Assembly (NCBI GenBank): GCA_947629735.1
Contig: CANREX010000097.1
Coordinates: forward strand, 1-5,828
DNA from: an uncultured Clostridia bacterium
GTDB lineage: Bacteria > Bacillota > Clostridia > Christensenellales > Borkfalkiaceae
Reading direction: 5' to 3'
DNA length: 5,828 bases
The notes beneath the pieces are model-generated. The model worked only from the letters and a program-made list of their open reading frames with translations, was not told the origin of the DNA and searched no databases. Within the stretch, counting starts at the first letter, position 1. Every line of letters starts with the position of its first letter. The position numbers and the translations under genes are program-made. Shown here one piece after another: positions 1 to 5,828 of this stretch.

Positions 1-159
1 ATATCGATACGCCCTTATGAGGACTGCTGCACTGTATTTTTGCCCAAACACCCCGTAATTCATCCGAAAATTTCGGACGTATTGCAGGAAGAGGCTAAGC
101 TCGACGTTGAAGGACTTATTAAAGAAGCCCTTGAAAGCGAAGAGGTAGTAAAATTCTGA
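1..159 (+). CDS. thiI: tRNA 4-thiouridine synthase ThiI, C-terminal end (5' truncated by window)
   Basis: The first base begins a codon of an open frame that runs 52 codons to TGA at 157-159, followed at once by an in-frame TAA (160-162), a tandem stop. The peptide has the ThiI C-terminal signature PYEDCCTVF (residues 5-13 of the fragment) followed by a Pro-Lys-His-Pro segment and an acidic helical tail ending EEVVKF. ThiI is a cytoplasmic enzyme that adenylates U8 of tRNA and inserts sulfur to give s4U; in some bacteria it also feeds sulfur to thiamine synthesis. The cysteine pair of EDCC lies about where E. coli ThiI has Cys344; that alignment is from memory. The chain stops about 40 residues after EDCC, so the C-terminal rhodanese domain of the E. 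coli enzyme is absent, as in Bacillus and many Firmicutes, where a dedicated cysteine desulfurase supplies sulfur directly. The THUMP and PP-loop domains would lie upstream of the window. A terminator follows directly. Confidence 0.88.
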   Translation: MSIRPYEDCCTVFLPKHPVIHPKISDVLQEEAKLDVEGLIKEALESEEVVKF

Positions 160-175
160 TAATGTGTATTGAGTT

Positions 176-210
176 GCCCCGCGCAATTTTTGCGCGGGGC
201 TTTAACTTTT
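176..210 (+). terminator. Intrinsic terminator after thiI
   Basis: A perfect 10-bp GC-rich inverted repeat, GCCCCGCGCA (176-185) and TGCGCGGGGC (191-200), can extend by one A-T pair to leave a 3-nt loop. It is followed by the T-rich tract TTTAACTTTT (201-210). This is the classic Rho-independent form for plus-strand transcription leaving thiI, 17 nt after its TGA. It lies in the 54-nt gap between the convergent thiI and PBP stops. Read on the minus strand the same stem is followed by AACTCAATAC, which is not a U tract, so it is at best a weak terminator for the PBP gene. Confidence 0.9.
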
Positions 211-213
211 AAA

Positions 214-2427
214 TTACTGATTATACCAATCTTTAAAGGCAATGTCGGGAATTTTATCGCCGGCAGTTTCCGGACTGAAATTAACTCTCGGCAAGGCGAC
301 GGCATTTCCCATATGAATAATTTTCCCGTCGTCGTAGTAGGGGATAACTTCGTAAACATAATTTCCCTGCGGCGGTTTATCGCAAATACATTCTTTCCAC
401 TTGCCGTCAAAAATCTTCACTTTTTCGCCGTTTGATACCCTATTTACGATATATGAATAGTACTTTGTCTGACATAATTGTATACATATATTGTCATTAT
501 TGACAATTATCTGCGGTTTTCGTATGGTTGGCAAGGAAAATCTCGTGCTTTGCTCAACGGGAATGTTTTTTTGTAAACATTTCACTTTTAATCTGCTTAA
601 AGCGGGGGAACAGTTGTCCGCAAGTATGATTTTATCGTTTTTTTCATATTCTTCCCTGTCGATTTCAATCATTTCTGTACCGCTATTTTTTTCGAGCTTT
701 TCGGGAGTTTTGTCTTTATATAGCTGTTTTAAAATTTGTTCCGTCAATTCGCAGCATTGATTTCCGCCGTATATCGGCAATTTTTTGTTGTCCTTATCGC
801 CCAGCCAAACGCCTATGCAGTAGTCGGAGGTGTAGCTTATCGCGTACGCGTCGGTATTGCCCTCAATAGTTCCGCAAGTGCCTGTCTTGCACGCAACGTC
901 GAAGTTAAAATTTTTCAGCCTTTTCGCCGTTCCCGTCTTTGCCGTCTTGCAAAGCGCGTCGTTTATTATAGAGGCAGTGCCGTCTGAAAACACATGTTTT
1001 TCGCTCTGTCTGTTTTCGTACAATATTTTTCCGCTTGCGGACGTAATTTTCTTGATAAAGCGCGACGGTTTGAAAATTCCGCCGTTTTCAAAAACCGAAT
1101 AGCAATCGCAGAGCTCCTTTAAAGTCATGCCGTATTTCATTCCGCCGAGCGCAAGCGAAAGGTTCTTTTCGTCGTCATCTAAGTTGACGTCCATCAGCTT
1201 TGCGTATTTGTCGGCGGTATTTACGCCTATCGAGTTGAGCGTTTTCACCGCGGGGATATTCAGACTTTGCGCAATGCTCTCTTCGACGGTCACCTTTCCG
1301 CGGTATTTTTTGTCGAAATTTTCGGGCGAATATCCGCCGAAATTTATCTGTTCGTCCTCGATTTTCGTAAATAAATGAAGTTTTTTCTCCTCGATGGCGG
1401 GTGCGTACACGAATATCGGCTTTGCCGTCGAGCCTATCTGCCTTTTCGCCTGACCTATCGTTGATACGAACGCCGCGACGCCGCCCTCGCGACTGCGGAT
1501 AACTATGCTTCTGTCACTATCCGAATGTAGATTTTCGGCGGCATTTTGCGCTTCTTTGTTTAAATATGTCTCGATTTTGCAAGCGGAAAGGTCGGTATCT
1601 GTCAGATTTATTTGCTCCAATTCGTCGAAAATAGCCTCGTAGTAGTCGTAAAATTTATTGTTTGTATCATTTCTTTCGGTGACAAGCGGGCTGTTTTTGG
1701 CGACGTCGCAGCGGTTGGAGTCGATAAACCCGCACTCCGCCATGGCGTTTAGAACCGTGTTGCGTTTTTGAAGGCATTTTTCGGGGTTTTTAAAGGGGGA
1801 ATAGTTGTTTGGCGAGGAAAGCAGCCCGACGATCGTTGCGCTTTCCGTCAAATCGAGCTCTTCCGCGTTTTTTCCGAAATAGAACTCTGCGGCGCTCTGC
1901 AAACCGTAGCAGTTGTGCCCGAAATAAATCGTATTCAGATACATTTCAAGGATTTCATCCTTGCTGTATCTGCGTTCAAGCTGTTTTGTCAGGCGAATTT
2001 CTTTCAGCTTTCTCGAAATTTTTTTGTCGCCCGTAAGGTGAGTGTTTTTTATCAGCTGTTGACTTATGGTTGACGCGCCTTCTTTGAATGAAAACGACGA
2101 AACGTTTTTGATAAAAGCCTTTATCATGCGCTTGTAATTCAAGCCGTTGTGACTGTAAAATTGCCTGTCCTCGGAAGCGATAAAAGCGTTCACTGTGTCG
2201 CTGTTTATCTCGCTTAGGCGCACGCTTTTTCTCTTTGCGGAAACGGAAGCGTCCTCGATTTTATTTCCCTCGTCGTCGTAAATCGATATTGATTTTCCGT
2301 AGTCTATCAGCTTTTGCGGCTGCAATTTCGCGTTTGCCGTTATCGCGAAGAAAAGCGCGGTGGAAGTCAAAAATACCGCAAGCAGACTTAAAAGAATTAC
2401 AAGAATTATTTTGATTGCTTTTTTCAT
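214..2427 (-). CDS. Class A (bifunctional) penicillin-binding protein, transglycosylase/transpeptidase
   Basis: This 737-residue protein should polymerise lipid II into glycan strands and cross-link them outside the cell. One N-terminal membrane segment (about residues 7-29, after MKKAIK) acts as an uncleaved anchor. The GT51 glycosyltransferase domain (about 65-240) has every signature: EDRQFYSHNG at 86-95 (catalytic Glu86), GASTISQQ at 117-124, RKLKE at 139-143, KDEILEMYLN at 156-165 and KRNTVL at 221-226. The transpeptidase domain (about 305-570) has SxxK with Ser333 and Lys336, SLN at 388-390 and KTG at 514-516, so both activities look intact. The loop just before SxxK is shorter than usual and lacks the common FNRA stretch. 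Residues about 640-715 form a Tyr-rich, beta-looking module that could be a fibronectin-III-like accessory domain (inference). The protein has 19 cysteines, many for an exported protein. The ATG at 2427-2425 is chosen because it directly precedes the membrane anchor and has an AAGGA site upstream. The gene stands alone, convergent with thiI and divergent from miaB. The PBP1a/PBPF type cannot be fixed from motifs alone. Confidence 0.95.
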   Translation of the reverse strand: MKKAIKIILVILLSLLAVFLTSTALFFAITANAKLQPQKLIDYGKSISIYDDEGNKIEDASVSAKRKSVRLSEINSDTVNAFIASEDRQFYSHNGLNYKRMIKAFIKNVSSFSFKEGASTISQQLIKNTHLTGDKKISRKLKEIRLTKQLERRYSKDEILEMYLNTIYFGHNCYGLQSAAEFYFGKNAEELDLTESATIVGLLSSPNNYSPFKNPEKCLQKRNTVLNAMAECGFIDSNRCDVAKNSPLVTERNDTNNKFYDYYEAIFDELEQINLTDTDLSACKIETYLNKEAQNAAENLHSDSDRSIVIRSREGGVAAFVSTIGQAKRQIGSTAKPIFVYAPAIEEKKLHLFTKIEDEQINFGGYSPENFDKKYRGKVTVEESIAQSLNIPAVKTLNSIGVNTADKYAKLMDVNLDDDEKNLSLALGGMKYGMTLKELCDCYSVFENGGIFKPSRFIKKITSASGKILYENRQSEKHVFSDGTASIINDALCKTAKTGTAKRLKNFNFDVACKTGTCGTIEGNTDAYAISYTSDYCIGVWLGDKDNKKLPIYGGNQCCELTEQILKQLYKDKTPEKLEKNSGTEMIEIDREEYEKNDKIILADNCSPALSRLKVKCLQKNIPVEQSTRFSLPTIRKPQIIVNNDNICIQLCQTKYYSYIVNRVSNGEKVKIFDGKWKECICDKPPQGNYVYEVIPYYDDGKIIHMGNAVALPRVNFSPETAGDKIPDIAFKDWYNQ

Positions 2428-2438
2428 CTAAATTAGTA

Positions 2439-2443
2439 TCCTT
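2439..2443 (-). promoter_or_regulatory. Ribosome binding site of the PBP gene
   Basis: The minus strand reads AAGGA here, 11 nt before the PBP ATG at 2427-2425. The match to the anti-Shine-Dalgarno is good but the spacing is slightly long. It supports this ATG as the start and shows that the organism uses Shine-Dalgarno initiation for this gene, in contrast to the divergent miaB. One base overlaps the adjacent palindrome (2443-2460). Confidence 0.7.
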
Positions 2444-2460
2444 AAAAATAAATATTTTTA
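2443..2460. repeat. 18-bp AT-only palindrome in the divergent intergenic region
   Basis: TAAAAATA (2443-2450) and TATTTTTA (2453-2460) are exact reverse complements separated by AA. The element lies between the PBP ribosome binding site and the miaB promoter, where an operator could sit. Because every base is A or T in an AT-rich spacer, chance symmetry is a serious alternative. As an RNA hairpin in the PBP leader it would be weak. Confidence 0.4.
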
Positions 2461-2471
2461 TCGCAAAATAA

Positions 2472-2500
2472 TTGAAAAAATACGCGAAAAAAGTTATAAT
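2472..2500 (+). promoter_or_regulatory. Sigma-A type promoter of miaB (and probably mutS)
   Basis: A -35 box TTGAAA (2472-2477, five of six bases of TTGACA) is followed by exactly 17 nt and a perfect -10 box TATAAT (2495-2500). The usual 6-9 nt offset puts the transcription start at about 2506-2509, at or within about 3 nt of the miaB ATG at 2509. No terminator separates miaB from mutS, so this promoter should drive both. The complement of the -10 region also reads TATAAC on the minus strand (2498-2493), which might serve the PBP gene, but no good -35 box goes with it. Confidence 0.85.
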
Positions 2501-2508
2501 CGAATAGT

Positions 2509-3825
2509 ATGAAGAAATATTTTCACATAGTGACTTACGGTTGCCAGATGAACTTGCATGAATCGGAAAAAATAGCGGGGCTTTTAAGCGAGCTCGGCTA
2601 TGAAAGATGCGATTCATTGGATAACGCCGATATAGTCGTTTTCAATACATGCTGCATAAGGGAAAACGCCGAAAATCACGCGTACGGCAACATCGGTATG
2701 CTTAAAAAGTTGAAAGCCGCCAAGCGCGACATGATAATAGCCGTGGGCGGTTGTCTGCCCCAACAGATGAACAAGGCGGAAAACCTTCACGAAAAATTTC
2801 CCTACGTCGATATAATTTTCGGCACTCACAATCTGCATAAGCTGAAAGAATACATTGCCGCAAAACAACACGGTAAAAAGGCGGTCATTGCGATAGAGGA
2901 GGGCGACGGGGTTGTCTGCGAGGGCGAGCCCGCCGACAGGACGAGCTATCCAAACGCTTGGGTCAACATAACCTACGGGTGCAATAACTTCTGTTCCTAT
3001 TGCATAGTTCCATATGTGCGCGGAAGGGAAAGAAGCCGAGAGTTTAAAAACGTGTTGGAGGAAGTCAAAACTCTCCTTTCGGACGGGTATAAGGAGATAA
3101 CCTTGCTCGGGCAGAACGTAAATTCGTATGCGAGCCCGACGGACGGCGTGCGCTTTCCCGAACTGATTTCCGAAATTTCCGCCTTGGAGGGCAAATTCAG
3201 GCTGCGTTTCATGACCAGCCACCCCAAAGATTTTTCGGAGGACCTCGCAAAGGCTATGGCGGACAGCGACAAAATCTGCCACTGTCTGCACCTGCCCGTA
3301 CAGAGCGGGTCGGATAAAATTCTCCGCGCAATGAACAGGAAATACACCTCGGCGGACTACCTCAAAAAGGTGGAATTGCTTAAAAAATATATGCCCGACT
3401 GCGCGATAACCACGGATATCATAGTCGGCTTCCCGGGAGAGACGGAAGAGGACTTCAACGCGACTTTGCGCCTTGTGGAAGAGGCGAATTTTGCCTCGGC
3501 TTTCACCTTTGTGTATTCCCGCAGGGCGGGCACGAAAGCCGCCGAAATGCCCGACCAGATTGACGCGGAAGTTTCAAAACGCCGAATTATGCAGCTTATA
3601 GAGCTTGTCAATTCACAAACGCGCGTTTATTCCGCGGCGGACGTGGGTAAGACGGTGGAAATCCTGTGCGAGGGCTACGACGAAAAGCGCGGGCTGTATC
3701 TCGGCAGGACGGAATACGGCAGAATGGGATATTTTGCGAGCGAAAATAACCTTATAGGCGAATTTGTACGCATGAAGGTCAATCAGGCGAACGGCGTTTC
3801 GCTGTTCGGAGATCCGGTTGAATAA
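2509..3825 (+). CDS. miaB: tRNA-2-methylthio-N6-dimethylallyladenosine synthase MiaB
   Basis: MiaB is a cytoplasmic radical-SAM enzyme that adds the 2-methylthio group to i6A37 of tRNAs reading UNN codons. At 438 residues it has the normal family length. The N-terminal methylthiotransferase domain carries the three auxiliary-cluster cysteines: Cys12 in TYGCQMN, Cys48 in FNTCC and Cys82 in GGCLPQQ. The radical-SAM core has Cys158, Cys162 and Cys165 in YGCNNFCSYC, followed by VPYVRGRERSR, then HLPVQSGSDKILRAMNRKYT at 261-280 and DIIVGFPGETEEDF at 303-316. A C-terminal TRAM domain (about 379-437) binds tRNA. GTHN at 105-108 and the overall pattern favour MiaB over MtaB or RimO. The ATG at 2509 is the only possible start: an in-frame TAA lies at 2497-2499, the three codons between are not start codons, and the next Met (14) lies beyond Cys12. 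No Shine-Dalgarno sequence precedes it, and the promoter places transcription onset at the ATG, so the mRNA is probably leaderless. mutS follows after 11 nt. Confidence 0.96.
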   Translation: MKKYFHIVTYGCQMNLHESEKIAGLLSELGYERCDSLDNADIVVFNTCCIRENAENHAYGNIGMLKKLKAAKRDMIIAVGGCLPQQMNKAENLHEKFPYVDIIFGTHNLHKLKEYIAAKQHGKKAVIAIEEGDGVVCEGEPADRTSYPNAWVNITYGCNNFCSYCIVPYVRGRERSREFKNVLEEVKTLLSDGYKEITLLGQNVNSYASPTDGVRFPELISEISALEGKFRLRFMTSHPKDFSEDLAKAMADSDKICHCLHLPVQSGSDKILRAMNRKYTSADYLKKVELLKKYMPDCAITTDIIVGFPGETEEDFNATLRLVEEANFASAFTFVYSRRAGTKAAEMPDQIDAEVSKRRIMQLIELVNSQTRVYSAADVGKTVEILCEGYDEKRGLYLGRTEYGRMGYFASENNLIGEFVRMKVNQANGVSLFGDPVE

Positions 3826-3830
3826 GGGGT
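3824..3830 (+). promoter_or_regulatory. Ribosome binding site of mutS overlapping the miaB stop
   Basis: AAGGGGT begins inside the miaB TAA (3823-3825), and its GGGG core ends 7 nt before the mutS ATG at 3837. This is a normal Shine-Dalgarno distance and fixes the mutS start. A ribosome terminating on miaB covers this site, so the two genes are likely translationally coupled. Confidence 0.75.
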
Positions 3831-3836
3831 TGAAAT

Positions 3837-5828
3837 ATGGCGAACAACAACGCAAAAGAAAATAAGTTGTCGGATATGATGCTGCACTATCTGTCTGTAA
3901 AGGACAAGTATAAGGACTGTATTGTCTTTTATCGCTTGGGCGACTTCTACGAAATGTTTTTCGACGACGCGATAGAGGCTTCCAAACTTTTGGATATCAC
4001 TTTAACGGGGCGCGACTGCGGACTTGCGGAGCGCGCGCCCATGTGCGGCGTGCCCTATCACGCGGCGGACGAATATATCGCAAGGCTCATCGCCCTCGAC
4101 AAAAAAGTGGCGATTTGCGAACAGCTCGAAGAGCCGTCGAAAGCGAAAGGGCTTGTAAGAAGGGACGTGGTGCGCGTTGTCACCCCGGGAACGACGACCG
4201 ATTCGGAAAGTTTGGACGAAAAGCAGAACAACTACATTTGCTCGGCTTATAAAGAGGGGGAATTTTGCGCGATAGCGTGGGCGGACATCACCACGGGTGA
4301 GCTTTCATGCATGCAGTTCGACGGCGGCGACACCGTAAAAAAGGCGATAATGCAGATGTTGAGGCTGAACGTCAGGGAGATTATCTGCAACGACGAAATG
4401 CTGTTCGCAAGTAAAGATTACCCCGAAGTTTCGCGCGGTTCGCTTCCCAAATTTTCGTCCTATCTCGCGTGGACGTTCGGCTACGCCTCGGCGGAGAGAA
4501 ATCTGCTCAACCAGCTTAAAGCGCAGTCGCTCGCGGCGTTTTCCGTCGCGGACAAGAAATATGCGGTGTGCGCGCTCGGCGGGCTTATTGAGTATCTGAA
4601 AGAGACGCAAAAACATTCGCTCGCCAACATTGACAGCGTCAAATATGTGAGCGATTCGGACAGAATGTTGCTCGACACCGCCGCGATAAGAAATCTCGAA
4701 ATCACCAAAAGCCTCGGCGAGGGGAAGAAGTACGGCTCGCTTTTGTGGCTGTTGGACAAGACCGAAACGGGCATGGGCGCAAGGCTGTTAAACAATTTGA
4801 TAGTCTCGCCGCTCAAAAATATCGCCGCGATAAATTACAGGCTTGACGGCGTCGAAGAGTTGTTCAACGCAACAGTCGTAAGGTTGAGCGTAAAGGATAG
4901 TTTGAAGCAGATACGCGACATCGAAAGGCTCTCGGGCAAGATATCAAACAATGTGATTATGCCGAAAGACTGCCTCGAACTCGCCCGCTCATTGCAGCTT
5001 ATTCCCTCGCTTAAATTCAGCCTGAGCGGCTTTTCGTCGCGCGTAATTCACGATATCTGCGACGGTTTGTACGATTTATCCGACATTGCCGATTTGATAA
5101 ACTGCGCGATAGAAAGCGAAGATCCGCCCGCAAACATGAAAGACGGCGGCTACATAAAATCGGGTTACAACGCGCAGCTCGACGAATATCGCGCGGTCAG
5201 TAAGAACGCCACCCAAATTTTGGCTAAGCTCGAATGTCGGGAGCGCGACGCGACGGGCATACGCACCTTGAAAATAAATTACAACCGCGTTTTCGGGTAT
5301 TACATAGAAGTTTCCAAGTCGTTTAAGGACAAAGTGCCCAACAACTACCACAGGCGGCAGACCCTTTCAAACGCCGAAAGATATTCCACGGACGAATTAA
5401 AGGAGATAGAGGATAAGATTTTAACGGGCAACGAACTCGCCCTCAAACTCGAAGAATCGCTGTATAACGAGCTCAAAGCCAAGTTGTTGTCAGTCCTCGA
5501 CAAACTCAAAGCCGTAGCGCAGAATATCGCAAAACTCGATGTGCTGTGCGCGTTTGCGGAAGTTTCCAAAAACAACAGGTTTGTCCGCCCCGAAATCGTG
5601 CCAAGCGACCGCCCGATGATAGTAAAGGAGGGCAGACACCCCGTCGTGGAGGTCATCTCCAAGGAAAAATTCGTCGCGAACGACACCGAGCTCGACATGG
5701 GCGACAACCGCACGCTAATAATAACGGGTCCGAACATGGCGGGTAAGAGCACTTACATGCGGCAAAACGCGATAATCGCGATAATGGCGCATATCGGCTG
5801 TTTCGTCCCCGCGAAATCCGCGAGCATA
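3837..5828 (+). CDS. mutS: DNA mismatch repair protein MutS (3' truncated by window)
   Basis: MutS recognises mismatches and small loops in newly replicated DNA and, with ATP, recruits MutL. The frame is open for 664 codons to the last base; about 200 residues, including Walker B and the dimerisation region, are missing. The mismatch-binding domain I has GDFYEMFFDDA at 35-45, with the Phe37-x-Glu39 pair that stacks on and contacts the mismatch, then MCGVPYHA at 69-76 and VTPGTT at 115-120. The connector and lever domains follow. The clamp region (about 443-570) contains TGIRTLKINYNRVFGYYIEV (473-492) and RRQTLSNAERY. The ATPase domain opens with EGRHPVVE and Walker A GPNMAGKST at 631-639, followed by YMRQ. 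The presence of Phe-x-Glu marks true MutS1, not MutS2, which lacks domain I. The ATG at 3837 has a good ribosome binding site and lies 11 nt after miaB, whose promoter probably drives it. In related genomes mutL normally follows. No frameshift or missing key residue is seen in the visible part. Confidence 0.96.
   Translation, partial: MANNNAKENKLSDMMLHYLSVKDKYKDCIVFYRLGDFYEMFFDDAIEASKLLDITLTGRDCGLAERAPMCGVPYHAADEYIARLIALDKKVAICEQLEEPSKAKGLVRRDVVRVVTPGTTTDSESLDEKQNNYICSAYKEGEFCAIAWADITTGELSCMQFDGGDTVKKAIMQMLRLNVREIICNDEMLFASKDYPEVSRGSLPKFSSYLAWTFGYASAERNLLNQLKAQSLAAFSVADKKYAVCALGGLIEYLKETQKHSLANIDSVKYVSDSDRMLLDTAAIRNLEITKSLGEGKKYGSLLWLLDKTETGMGARLLNNLIVSPLKNIAAINYRLDGVEELFNATVVRLSVKDSLKQIRDIERLSGKISNNVIMPKDCLELARSLQLIPSLKFSLSGFSSRVIHDICDGLYDLSDIADLINCAIESEDPPANMKDGGYIKSGYNAQLDEYRAVSKNATQILAKLECRERDATGIRTLKINYNRVFGYYIEVSKSFKDKVPNNYHRRQTLSNAERYSTDELKEIEDKILTGNELALKLEESLYNELKAKLLSVLDKLKAVAQNIAKLDVLCAFAEVSKNNRFVRPEIVPSDRPMIVKEGRHPVVEVISKEKFVANDTELDMGDNRTLIITGPNMAGKSTYMRQNAIIAIMAHIGCFVPAKSASI

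Noticed and set aside
63..77. Inverted repeat TCCGAAA-A-TTTCGGA
   Set aside because: It lies within thiI codons, has a 1-nt centre that cannot form a hairpin loop, and is not followed by a T tract; it is probably a chance product of codon choice.
60..435. Open frames on both strands over the thiI end, the terminator and the PBP end (60-410 minus, 169-435 plus)
   Set aside because: Both read through the terminator hairpin and overlap well-supported genes; neither translation has a recognisable motif.
931..939. A second Lys-Thr-Gly (PBP residues 497-499) upstream of the catalytic KTG
   Set aside because: It aligns with the variable GTG/GTA segment that normally precedes the true KTG by about 15-20 residues; the motif at 514-516 has the correct context (ACKTGT followed by the DAYAISY strand).
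1768..2073. Plus-strand open frames antisense to the GT51 domain of the PBP
   Set aside because: They mirror a conserved coding region and show no ribosome binding site or domain of their own.
2261..2617. A 118-codon minus-strand open frame across the PBP start and the miaB promoter
   Set aside because: It overlaps the real PBP start in another frame, runs through the AT-rich intergenic region and reads as low-complexity Phe/Lys/Asn sequence; it is a shadow.
2614..3291. A 225-codon open frame on the minus strand inside miaB
   Set aside because: It is wholly antisense to an unambiguous miaB with all catalytic motifs. Its translation shows no recognisable domain and has the composition of a mirror frame; no ribosome binding site was noted.
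5345..5752. Minus-strand 135-codon open frame (Ser/Leu-rich) inside mutS
   Set aside because: It is antisense to the conserved clamp and ATPase region of mutS; the Ser-rich translation is what the antisense of this codon pattern yields.
1..5828. Mobile elements, CRISPR repeats, tRNA/rRNA genes, riboswitches
   Set aside because: Looked for and not seen: no transposase or integrase motif, no regularly spaced direct repeats, no cloverleaf-like stretch. The only non-coding stretches are 54, 81 and 11 nt long, too short for a typical riboswitch.

Overview
The window is an ordinary chromosomal stretch from what looks like an anaerobic, low-to-moderate GC member of the Bacillota, most likely a Clostridia-type gut lineage. 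This placement is inferred from gene content and style: a ThiI that ends without a rhodanese domain, a miaB-mutS pair as in many Firmicutes, a MutS Walker A of the TGPNMAGKST form, and a class A PBP rich in Lys, Asn and Ile. The standard stop codons TAA and TGA are both used, so TGA is not reassigned. No insertion sequence, phage gene, CRISPR array, tRNA or rRNA is visible.

Layout: (1) Positions 1-159, plus strand, hold the last 52 codons of thiI (tRNA 4-thiouridine synthase). The gene ends in tandem stops and a strong intrinsic terminator (about 176-210). (2) Positions 214-2427, minus strand, hold a complete bifunctional class A penicillin-binding protein of 737 residues that runs convergently into thiI. 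(3) Positions 2428-2508 are an 81-bp AT-rich divergent intergenic region with a near-consensus sigma-A promoter for miaB and an 18-bp palindrome next to the PBP ribosome binding site. (4) Positions 2509-3825, plus strand, hold complete miaB (438 residues). (5) Positions 3837-5828, plus strand, hold the first 664 codons of mutS, cut by the window edge just after Walker A.

How the genes work together: thiI and miaB both make sulfur modifications of tRNA (s4U8 and the 2-methylthio group of ms2i6A37). miaB and mutS are 11 nt apart with no terminator between them, and the mutS ribosome binding site overlaps the miaB stop, so they are almost certainly co-transcribed. In related genomes mutL and often miaA follow mutS. 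The PBP sits alone on the opposite strand and polymerises and cross-links peptidoglycan at the outer face of the membrane; nothing in the sequence ties it functionally to its neighbours.

I found no convincing new biological system. The points most worth a second look are a miaB that appears to be read from a leaderless transcript, an exported PBP with 19 cysteines including two bracketing the KTG triad, an AT-rich segment in the C-terminal part of that PBP, and the symmetric elements in the divergent intergenic region.
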